DNA of 64,000 bases, taken from the NCBI GenBank assembly GCA_030144725.1, contig JASKMD010000003.1, forward strand, positions 6,377,480 to 6,441,479. The letters run 5' to 3'. The DNA is from Haematococcus lacustris. Lineage: Eukaryota > Chlorophyta > Chlorophyceae > Chlamydomonadales > Haematococcaceae. The notes below the pieces were generated by a model, which saw only the letters and a program-made list of their open reading frames with translations, was not told where the DNA came from and made no database searches. Below, in pieces: positions 23,701-35,700 of this stretch. Each line of letters begins with the position of its first letter. The first letter of the stretch is position 1. A program made the translations under genes and the position numbers.

Positions 23701-26700
23701 TAAAACGACCCGCGACACCATTATCTACTACGTAATCGTTAATAGACCTCGTTTTAAGAATCGTTAACTGCAGCGACCTCGTTTATTAACAAAAAGTGCT
23801 CCCAACGAACACGTTACAGCCGGCCAGCACCATCGCAGGGGACAAGAAGCATCACATTGCGCGGCTTCGCCGCGCCAATAGAGCCTCGCCTACGTAAAAC
23901 TCAATTACACTAGATAATGGAGTCGCCAGGGCCGTTTCCGGCAGTTGAAAAAGGCTCGGTCTCGGCCCTGGCGCGGGGCAGCTCTCGACCTCAGCCAGCG
24001 GTCACGTCGCTACGCTCCGTGACCGCTGGCTTCGGTCTCGAGCTGCCCCGCGCCAGGGCCTCGGCCTCGCCTTTTTAAACCGCCTAAAACGACCCGCGAC
24101 ACCACATAATGGATGATGCAAACATATGCACCAAGGCGCAGCCGAGGTGTAAATGGCCGCGGAGACGAGGACGCGTCCATTAGATTTGCGTGATGAGTGA
24201 TGAGTAATGAGTTTTGTCGCTATCTAGTGTAGTGGCATTTTCAAAGCGTTCAAGCTTTAGCCAGCACATCTGGTGTGACATGTGTAATGCTGACCGCCGC
24301 ACATCTATTCCCTGCTGTCTTTGTTCGTTGTCCGAGCATATCTCGCCTACATCTGACTACGATGACGAAGACTGTGATCGCGACGCTGATGAGTACGTGT
24401 AGCTAGCTGTCTTAGGGGTCCTCATGGCTGGAGTGCGAATAAGATCGGTAGCATAGTGGCTCAATCCACCCCCGAGTAATAAAGTATTAGCTAATCCAGT
24501 ATTTTGCATACACCTCAAAAATACCAGTGTAATTATGGGATTACATGACCTACGAGATGGTCAAGAAGCAGCAACATCCATTCATATTGACCATGTGTAT
24601 CTTGCCGTGCTCCCTCCCCTATGGCCCTCCAGCCCACCCACGATGCCTTAAGCCAAGCTCGAACCTAGCCTGTCCCAAAGTCGTCCCTCGTCCCTTGTCC
24701 AGGGGTTGCATTGCTCTACACCTAGTAGGACTAGCTTGAAAGCCTCCATCATGCCACCATGGGTCAACTTGACATGTGTATTTTGCGGTGCCCCCTCCCC
24801 CTGTGGACCTCCAACCATTACAAAACAGGGTGCCACCGGGCATCCCCCAGCCCCAGCTTGCTGAGATGAGCCACCCCCATACGGGCCACCCCCATACCAT
24901 ATGCCACCCCCATACGGGCTAAATGGAGAGAGGTGTTGGCCTTAACTATCGATGATGCCATCAATAGGTAGACATGCAAGTTGCCAAGGTGAACAGGTGA
25001 GATGGAGTGAACGCTAGGTGAGACTTGCAGAATGCTCATCAGTTAACAATGTTGTCGTCAGCAAGTGGACGTGCAAGATGCCAAGGTCAATGCCTAAGGG
25101 TGAAAAGGGGTGGACTCTAGCTTTGCAGTGGTGACTCCTCACTCACTTGATGGTCTTGTCCTCTGACCCTGACACCAGGACTGTGGCGTCGGGGCTGAAC
25201 GCCACACTGCACACATCCCTTGTGTGCCCAACCAGAACCCCCCTGCACTTGCGAGTGTCCATGTCCCACAACCTGCAACAAAAGGTCAACATGGATGCAC
25301 AAGCATGAGACGTGCTAGCAAGACATTGCTTAGCTGCGTGACGGATGTGCTCACATGTTGTCAATGCGTTCAACATGACGGGTGACCCCCACACTATGGC
25401 TCACTTGCACACGCTCTACTGTGCAAGCAGCGAGCCGCAGTCTGAGTAGGGAGCAACGACCAAGGTGTTGGCGTCGTGTTGCATAACATGTTTTGTGTCG
25501 AAGGAGGGACATGGCTTCATGAGCCATGCATGGGGGTCTAAGCAATGCATGGCTGTCTAGCTAGCGCCACTACCTTAGATAGCGTTCAGGATGCCTCCAT
25601 CCCGCCCCATCGTGCGATAAATGGTTTAGTTGGTGATGGATGAATGAGTTTACAAAATGATGAAGCACAAGGATGAAGCACAAGAAGAATGGGGCAGATT
25701 TCCCTGCAGACTCGGGCGGCCAAATTGTTAATTGAAGCTAACAAAGAATGTCCAGTCATGCTCCCTCAACAGTGTAGTCTCCTTTTCTTTCTTATCACCC
25801 TCGTTAAACCCCTGCTGCCTCGCGTTGGTTGCAAATGGTGTGTGGAGATGACCGCGCTGCTGAGGGGTGGGCACCCTGTGACGGATGTGCCTCACCCAGC
25901 CTAATCAACACTCTCCTAGGGGCTGTGTGGAGGGCAGTGAGGAGGGCTGCCATCGCTAACAGGGGAGGGCAGTGAGGAGGACTAGTGTGGAGGGCAGTGA
26001 GGAGGGCAGTGACCAGTGTGGAGGGCAGTGTGGAGGGCAGTGAGGAGGACTAGTGTGGAGGGCAGTGAGGTGGGCAGTGACCAGTGTGGAGGGCAGTGTG
26101 GAGGGCAGTGAGGAGGACCAGTGTGGAGGACCAGTGTGGAGGGCAGTGAGGAGGACTACCATGGCTAAGCAGGCGGATGTACAGGTGCGGAGGTGCAGCG
26201 CCAAGTGGTGGGGATGGATAGGACTCTGGATGTGCATTGTTAGTTGGACACTCACCTTATAGTATCATTCATGTCTCTAGATCCTGATGCCAGGAGCCTG
26301 CCGTCAGAGCTTACAGTCAAGCAGGTCACCCAGCCTGTGTGCCCCTCTAAGGAGTATGAGTGGGTGCCAGTTGCCAAGTCCCACACCCTGCAAGCAAGCA
26401 GGACATACTTATCATGTGCATATAAGAGTACAGTAGAGATGCTGATAGAGCTGGGCACGGATGAGCCCAAACAGCCCAAACCCAAGCAGTCTAGAAGCCA
26501 TAGAGCAGGAACCACTAATGTTACTAGCACCGGGTCAACATGCACATGCTGCCATGCCAAACGGATATAACATTTGCTAAGGTACGTGGTCTGCACCTGC
26601 TGGCTTTAAACTCGCATGACATGCTTGCTGGCATCTAGTGCATTTGCTTCACCATTGACTGTTCAGATGCGAGGTGCCAGCAAGACATTTGGACAAGTAG

Positions 26701-29700
26701 TAGCAATGGTTTGTGGATCGTGGTAAGGGTGCTTTCATGAGATACAATCAAATGATAGTGCAATCAATCATATAGCCAGTCTTACATAAGAATGCTATTG
26801 TACTGCCACAATAAGTATGTGAATCTAATGTTCTGCAACTCTGCAAAACAAAGTTATTGATGTAACGACCTGCCAGGAAGAGCCAGTTGTTTGGTGACAT
26901 GCTTTCTGTAACACTGAATGGAGCTGGACTGCACGCATCCTGGGTCGCTGCTTCTGACCCAGCTGTTAATAGCCTGGGCACATGTTCACCGACTGGCCAA
27001 CCTGATGTTTCTGCCTGACAGGCATCACTGCTTTGTGGAATTGACCTAAGCTTGGTGGTAAGTTTTGCATGGCAGTAGCGTGGACTAGATGGCGCCCATG
27101 AAGCCAGAAGCCGTCAGCAAAGTGTTGCCATCATCTAAAGCAAGATGAAATAAATTGTGTGGAGGTCCAGCACCTCCCTCATTGGCCCAATAAGGTAGGT
27201 GTCTTGCCTAGTGCCTGACCCTAGGTCGGCAGCCGCACTACACCACCGGCCCATGGCCGCTAACCCAGAGTCAGCACGAGGTGGTTGCCACCCACGCCCC
27301 ACCCCCACAGCCAGCGTATCAGCAGCATGTCAGTGGTTTCCATTGGTAGCACATGGGCAGAGGTGCAACATGGAAGGCTATGGATGCAGTCAACTCTACG
27401 TGTGCCTTGGTGACTGCAAGCTCACTTGATGGTCTTGTCATATGACTTTGAGAACATGGTCTTGCCATCGGGGCTCAAGGCGACACCTTTAACAGAGTCC
27501 GTGTCCACCTCTAGTGTATATGTGCAGCTGCCCGTAGTCACGTCCCACACCCTGTAAGCAAGTAGGGCACCAAGCTGTAAGCATTGGGTCAACTCATATG
27601 CACGAGGACCATCTGAACTGACAAGACCAATCGAAAAGACACCGCGGAAGCAGCTATCTAGACAACAAGTGCTTGCTGCAGGACAAGTGGTATGTAGGCA
27701 TTACAGTCAGGCAGTTTGCAACCAAAGCGTGTGTGGTGTACAGAAGGCCTTGCTAACACATGAGGGATAGGCACTCGGCACAGCTGAGTATGGGTTATGA
27801 AAACATAGCTCTACGATGCGATGTTGTCCACCTAGTAAGACCAGCTGAAGCTGTATGACCGATCACACCTGGTAGGGCCAGCTCAAGGCTAGGCTTTTCA
27901 AGCCCAAGTGTGCTACCCCATGGGATGATGAGCGCTACTTGAGTCATGCGATGCAAGCAGTAACCTCACAAGCTTTATGTACCAGGGGTTGCATTGCTCT
28001 GCACCTAGTAGGACTAGCTTGAAAGCCTCCATCATGCCACCATGGGTCAAGCTGATATGTGTACCTTGCTGCGCCCCCTCCCCCGACAACCCTCTAACCA
28101 TTTCCAAACAAGGTGCCACCAGGCATCCCCCAGCCCACACATGACGCCTCCAGCCTATCAAGCCCCAGAGACTTGTGGATGTGCCTCACCAAGATTGAGG
28201 CCCAACAGCGGCAAGCCAACCGACAGGGTGCCAGGCAAGGTGGTGACAGTGGATGAGTTCCGCACCAGCAGGGTCAGCTCAGCTATGAACAGCCCTCAGC
28301 CCTGTGAGGCGGAGCTTGACCGTAGCAAGCCCACAAGGCTTGAAGGCTGGAAGCCCCAGCCAGGTCAGGTGCAGAACTGCTTGTTGCAGTCAGCCTGGAG
28401 CAAGCGGTTTGAGGCGCCAGTGCGGGGGCTCATGTGGTGCCCACAGCTGCACCAGGCCACCCCTGCCTGCAACGCAGCCCTCAACATGCAGCGGGCAGGG
28501 GAGAGCAAGTGGCGCCCACTGGAGCTGTGCAGGTGGGAACACCGAGCAAGGCTTCCTGCCCAAAGCAAGGAGTACCCAACATTGGGCTTTCAGAAGCTGC
28601 GAGACCAAGCCCCCAAGGCCCTAGCCCAGCAGCCTGTAGCACAGTAGCATGTGTGCACCGCGCAATGCTGAAGCTGTTGCTTGCATCAGAGCATGTTTTT
28701 CATGCCAACATTGGTTGCTTGACCCTCGCAAAAGGGGAGGGGTAGGAAATTAGGCATTGGTGTCGGATGCTTGCTGCATGCAAACAGTTCGAAGTACAGA
28801 TAACACAGCCCCTGCCCATTAGTAGGGGAATAACGTGCTGCATGGAGCACTGGAATAGGTATTGGCATAAACTATCAATGATGTCATCATTAGTAGGCGG
28901 GGGTGAGGGTGAGGCGGGTGAGGGAGCGAGATGGAGAGAACGCAAGGTGGGATCTGGAGTTCACCTAGCCACACACCTACCTGATCTTATCATCAGACCT
29001 TGACACGATGATCTTGCCGTCGAGGCTCAAGGCCACAGCCTTAACAGCACCTGTGTTCACTGCTTGGAGGGTGTGCATGCATTTGCCAGTGGCAACGTCC
29101 CACACCCTGCAAGCAAGAAACACATCAGTTTCATATAACACCACGTTTGGCTTGCACTACATCAGCACACGTCAACCGAACTGCTAAACCTGCTACTTCA
29201 TGTCCACCTCACTTCCTGCCCACTTTCCCTCGGACAGCGAGTGGTTTTTACCCCTGCCCGGACTGATGCGCACCCCATTACTGCCACTCCGCTTTGATGG
29301 GGTGCTGAGACCCTTAGATGGCCCCAAGTAACAAACGCAAGCACCCCGTCTCATCCGCACAGTGTGCAGCTGGTAAGCCGCATAGCTTGACGAAAGGCTA
29401 GACCCTCGAGAGCTCGCTGACGACACAACGCAGTGTGCATCGCGTGACAATGCGACCCCGCACATCAAGTTCTGTGTGTGTGCTGTGCTGTCTCGTGTCT
29501 GCAGGTGCCAGTGATAACGGGCATTAACGTCATGATGACGAGGGGCAGGGTGTCGAGGAGATGCGGGGCTTCAAGTGGTGCCATGAGGTGCCGCCCAACT
29601 CCCCTCCCCCAGCCCAAGCCCTCCCTGCCAAGGAGGCCCCTCCCCCTGCCCAAGACCAGCCACCTGCTTCACCTGACCCAGTGCCACGACCCCAGGCCCC

Positions 29701-32700
29701 CCCATGGGGCAGGTGGCTGGAACGGGACACCAACGCATGCCTCAGCTTTCAGCACATTGAGGAGCGCTCCCTGGAGCTGTGCAAATGGGATGACATGGAG
29801 GCTCTGCCTGCCCCTGGCAAGAAGTACCATCAGGGCTTGAAGCTGGTCAATGACCAACTGCCCAAGGGCGGGCAGAGGTTGCACCGGGCTGCAGAGTACT
29901 GGCGGGGTATTGATGGCCGGGCCCTCAACAACCAATAGTGCCTAGTGATATAGTTTTGATGGGGTGCCCAGTGGTATGGTAGGAAATGTGCCACCGGTGT
30001 GGGATTTGTGGTCATCAAGGGGTGTGATCAAGGACGCTACAGTTGGATTGTAGCTGAGTGAGGTTACCCACAGGCAACACCTTGTTCCAGGTTGATCAGG
30101 GTAGTTGAGCCTGCCAGGGCTGTCGTAGAGGGCTGTGAGAAGGGGCAGCCATGTACTACCACCGCTGGTAGTTGACCTGGCTGGCAGTCAGTGGTGAAGT
30201 GTGGCATGCTGCAACCAGTGTTTTTATTTTCGCGTTATATATAGCGATCGCTATAAAAAGCGACATTTCAAAGGGCTCCGTGCGCTATGGAATGGACCCC
30301 TTGCGGACTGTGCTATAGCGCACCGCGTTATAAAAAGAGAAGTTTGTACTGCAGCCGCAACTCGGCTAAGAGCCGCGATTTGGCTTAGAGCCGCAGTCCC
30401 GATGGCTGAGGGCCGTGTCCGCCGAGGGTATAGCGATGGTGCCTACTTACACGCCAGGGCACATGGTAACAGCAACAGGTTTCAGGACAGCTGGCTCACT
30501 GGCGATCGCCCACTGTAGCTTACAAACCTGTGGCTGACAGCCTTCACCAATGTGGCAGGACCTGGCAGCTGCCAGGTGTACAACGGCTCTGGCCATTTGG
30601 CTTGGCAGCCGCGTGGGAGTGGCAGTATGGCAGTGCAATCAGATGAGGCTGACAGTGACAGTGAGGATGAGGAGGAAGGCAGAAGGCAGGCAGCGGCAGA
30701 CATGGAGACAACGTTGGTTGAGCCTGAGGAGGAGGAGGAAGAGGAGGAAGGCAGTGAGCTAGGCAGTGAGCCGGTACAGTTGTACGCCATCCCCCCAAGA
30801 GGGCGCCGGGCTGCTCTAGTGCCAGCCAGTGACTTCCAGCGGCATGTCGATGGTGCCAAGCAGGAGCTGGCAGCAACAGCAGATGCTGTGGTACATGACC
30901 TACACAGCCGCTTCCTCCCACCAGAGCATGCCAAAGGACTGGCTGTTGTGTACACCCACTACTGGGACAAGCAGCCCAGCGATGAAGACTCCCTTGAGCG
31001 CTTGGCCATTGTCAAGGCCCGGTACTGCGTGGACGCAACCCTGGCTAACAGCCAGCCTTATTGGACCAGCAAAAGTTATCTGCCCAGCAATTAGCATTTG
31101 TGGAAGTCATGCGCTGCCAAGCTTAGCACCGTGTGGAGCTAAGCTCAGAAGCAGCCGACCCAGCCAAGGAGACCACCAAACTGTGGCGCTACCTGGCTGG
31201 CCAACCCATGCTGACATCTCGGAGTACATCAAGCTAGCCATGGCATACCTCAAAGATGACACCCGCAACAGGCTGCAAGAGTGCCACTTTAATGTGTGCG
31301 CCCGTGTCATAAGCAGCAATTAGCAATTGAGCGTGCCATTAACAAGTGGCTGGATGACGCTGCTGTGCGTGGGCGCTACCGCCTTTGATTGGGCCTATTG
31401 CTTTAATTGACATTTTTGTTGTGCGCTATGTCCCAATTTGAGCCATGACCCTTTGTGCTATGAGATTGGAAAGAGGCCAATTGAAAAAAAGAACACTGGC
31501 TGCAACATGTACCATATGATGACAATGAATTATCTTCACTTGGGTAAGCTGAAGCAACTTGCATTTAAGGAAGCGTTTAAAAAAGCTGGTGCAGTGGGCA
31601 TATGCATAGGCTATGTATAGACATGGCTATGTATAGGCATGGGAAAGCAGCAGCAGCGCACCAGGTGGGAGTAGGGTAGTTGTGCATCCCACCAGGCAGA
31701 TTCAACCTGGCAGTGCACCTATTCACTGATACCCTCAATACCTCTGTCACTGCAGGCTGCCACCCACCTGACTGTCTTGTCATCAGAGCCTGAAGCAATG
31801 ACCTTGCCATCTGTGGCCACAGCGTTCACATAAAGTTCATGGCCTGTCAGCACGGCCAGGCAGGCTGTCCAGTCATCCTCTTTGGTTAAGAGGCTGGCTG
31901 CAGGCTGGTTCGGAAAGGAGGCAGCTCGCTTGGCCACCGAACTGTTGTGCGGGGCATCTCTGGCCAGCTGCAATGCCGCCCTGCAGATGATTGTTTGGTA
32001 CATTTGCTCCAGGCCAGGCGGCAAGACATGCGACAGAAGGCGATAGGATAAAAACGTGAGGGACCTGACCTGGTGAGGCTCCACAGCAGCAGCACTGGGC
32101 AGGCCTGACTACCCACCATGGATACTTGACCAGGGTGTTGCTGCACATGCGCAGCCAGCGGGCCACATCCTGGACTATTGGCTGGCAAGCAGCCGGGGCT
32201 TGCTGGCTCAGGCCCATCAGGTCCCTCAGCACATCAGGCCCATAACCTGGGCAACACGATGCAGGCAGGCCTGAGTGCTAGCATGGCTGGACTGCTACAC
32301 CAGTGATGGGACAGGCAAAGGCAGGCAGGCAGGCAGCCTGGCCTTACTTACCTGCTGTGTAGGTAGCCTGCCAGAAGCCAAACTCCAGGATCAGGGTCTG
32401 GAGTACATTAGCATCGCCTGACTGGCAGGCGTGCGCCACCGCATGCCGCAAGCTGTAGCCCAGGCCAGTGCCAGGCACATGGTCTGTGCAGCTCAACGTA
32501 CTGTTGGGTTTGCACACAACAACACAGTGCTTGGCCTGCTGGAGGCAAGCGCTGGCCAGCAGGCGGTGGCCCTCCTGTGTGCTGACATGGAACTGGCCAG
32601 CAGACATGCCCCCCGCTGATGTCAACCAGTCCAGCACTGATTTGTGGTAGGGGGCCACACGCTCCTGCTGGTCTGAGCCGGCAGGACGGCAAGGGAACAG

Positions 32701-35700
32701 GTTGGCCAGCAGCCCCACCAGCTGCTGCACCTGTAGGGCCAGGGCCAGGGGCATGAGGTTCTGCAATTGCTGGCTGGGGCATCATAGACGTCAACCCAGA
32801 CAAGAGCATGGCAATGATAGCAGCCGGCTGTGCTGCCCACCTTGCTGGTGTCTGCTTCACAGCCTGTAGCCCAAGCCAGCTCTTGCACCGTCAGTGGCTC
32901 CAGGCATGCCACCAGGACAGGCAGCAAGCGGGTGTGCAGCAGCTCCAGCAGGTCAGGCCTCTCAGCCTCAAGGGCCTTCTGCAGCGTGCTCAGCACCCGG
33001 TGGTACATGCCCTCCAGCCCGCTGGGCAACCGCGCCTCCAGCTCCTGCAGTGTCCATGTTTCCTGCTCTGCCAGGTTGTCAAAGGCTGCAAGCAGGCAGT
33101 GGTTCAGGATGGCAGCATTGTGCACTAACAGTGAGTCAGTGCTACAAAACACAGAGCTGGTATCACAGAATCATATGGTTTCATTATGATTGCATGTAAG
33201 CAGGAGCCCGCTGGACCACGACATACAGCAGCTGAGTGGAGCGAGCTGAAGCTTGGCACAGAGGTGGCAGTACAAAAGCACTACAGGAGCCAGCTGGACC
33301 GCGACATACAGCATCTGGGTAGAGCGTGCTAAGGACCACGACATACAGTGGGGCACGTGTGGGGCAGTGGGGACGCGGCAATGGACAGACAGCGGGCGGA
33401 GCGAGCTGAATCTTGTCACACGCACCATACTTGGTGTATATGAACTGCCCTGAGCTCTTTTCCAGCATCAGCTGGGCGGCGGCTTCCAGGTCACAGTCTG
33501 CCACCAAACGGCCCTGACCCAGCCGCCACTTCAGCAGCGCTAACATGTCACGCTGGTTCTGCAGCGCCTCAGGCTTGATCCACTTAGGGTTCCAGGCGGC
33601 AAAGGCTGGCTCCACTTGGGGCCGCGCAGTCAGCAGGACACGCACCCACCCTGGCAGCCGCAGGAACCTGGACAGGGGCAGGCACCACAGCAGGCACAGC
33701 AAGTGAGAGTGGCGGCAACAAGGGAGGCTGGCCAGAAGGGTCACAGCAGAGATCTGCTGCACTACGTCAGTATGGAATCAGCGAAATAGGTTTGCCAGAG
33801 GCATCATGGCTAAACCGTCTTAGCCAAGCTGTGTGGTTGACAGCAGCCTTGGCATTATTGATGTGCCTGGGCAGGCAGGCCACTCACTCCTTGGCAATGA
33901 GGGCGGTGACTGGCTGCCACCCCCTGCCACCGTCATCCGCCTCATCCAGCGCGTCCAGCAGCAGCAGGACAAAGGGCCGGGGTGCTTCTGGATGCAGACC
34001 CTTGTCCAGCTTCAAGAGTGGCTCCAGCAGGAAGCTGCAGTCAGCAGCAGCAGCAGGTGCAGGGGGCTGCTGGCTGCCAGGGGAGAGGGAGGAGGCAGGG
34101 CAGCAGCCAGGCTGTGCACCTGGTGAATGTGTCCTGCATGGACAGCTTGGTGGCGTTGCCGTGCTTCTCCACCACTGGCACTAGCAGAGCAGCCAGGCCC
34201 GGCAGCTTCTCAGCCAGCTGCAGTGCCAGGCAGAGCAGCATGGTCCGGCCTTGGGACCTGGTCTGGCCCACAGTGAAGAAGTGGTGAGCCTGCGGCAGCA
34301 GACGCGGAGGCAGTAGGCACTCTATTGCCATGCTTCGGCTGGTTTAGAATATTGTTCTTGGTTGCAGCTGAACCTAGCCCTTTGGCAGTACCTCACTCAC
34401 CATGACCAGGCTGCTGTCCTTGTTGCCCCGCACCACCAGCTTGGTGTGCATGACCGCACTGAACACGCTCTTGCCCATGCCCGCGTCAGCCAGGAGCAGA
34501 AACAGGCGAGATGCTGCACCCTCATCACCAGGGCTGCTGCTGCTGCTGCTGGCATTGAGCCAGTCATTGACTTGGTCGTACATCCATTGCCGGCTGCCTG
34601 GGTGATACTCATCCAGCAGCTGAGCAATTCTGTAGCTGCGCATCACCTCAGCCACCTAAAGAGGGACATCAGCAACAGTGAGTCTATATTGCATGATTGA
34701 TAGTCTATGGGTCATTAGGCTGTGCGAGGGTTGCCAATGTAACTGTTGCCAATGTAACTGTCGCGAGAGTGGGTACAGTCGCGCAGTACGTAATGAATAA
34801 TCGGCGGGCCGAGTACATTATGTGAAAATAGTGGACGAGTCCGAGTTGATGCGGACATAGACAGCGAGGCGCAGCCGAGGTGTACATGGCCGCGGAGACG
34901 AGGACGAGTCCATTAGATTCGCGTAATGAGCGAGGTAGAGGCGATTATCTGGTATATCTGAGGTCCGCGGCCCGTCAATTTTACAAAAGCGTACCCAGCG
35001 GCCCGGCAATTATGCAAAAGTGTACCCCGTGGCCCGGCAATCATACAAAGCGCAGTCAACGCCGGGTCAATTATGTCGAGTTTTATACATCCAAACGGCT
35101 TAGCGGCTAATGCGGTACGCTTGCCTTGTTCATCCCGAGCTAATCAAGCCTGCCCGGAGCCCAAAGCTCGGTGTTTACATGCCAACCTGGCATATATAAA
35201 CATATTTGCCAGCGTGGCATCACCTCTAAGCTAAGCTTCCGCGCTTAGTCGTATTGGTGAGGCAACTTGCAACGTGCAAGCCATACTTGCAAGTTTCGAA
35301 AAGCTGCACAGTACGCGTAGCTAGCTATCGGAGGGGTCCTCATGGCTGGAGTGCGACTGAGATCGGTAGCATAGTGGCTCCGTCCACCCCCGAGTTATGG
35401 GAAATTATTTGATGCTATATTTTGCATACACCACAAATAACATCTACTATAGATGAAGGAAGAAGGGCAAGCTCCCAACCCACTTCCGGCTGATGGTCGG
35501 CCTTAGCCACAACAAGCGCAAGCTAGCGTCCCTTGCAGTCCTGGTGCAGCTGGCCAAGTGCATGGTGGGGCCTCCCACCCCCGGCTTCCATCCTGTCCCC
35601 CCCCCCCTCCCTCGGTGTAGCCTCCTCCAGCCCAGGGTGCAGGTTCAGCAGGAGGCCCAGCCCAGCCTGCTTGGCATCCCAAGCTGCAGGAGCGCAGCAG

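Larger units (their letters stand above)
23349..24112. repeat. two tandem 384-bp units, each with a hairpin MITE
   Basis: Units start TAATCGTTAATAGACCTCG at 23349 and 23733. Each unit contains GTGCTCCCAACGAACACG, the palindrome GCGCGGCTTCGCCGCGC, and a hairpin element. Just before (23305-23350) is a short tandem repeat of AATTGAGTTTTACTCAGTTG. Confidence 0.9.
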
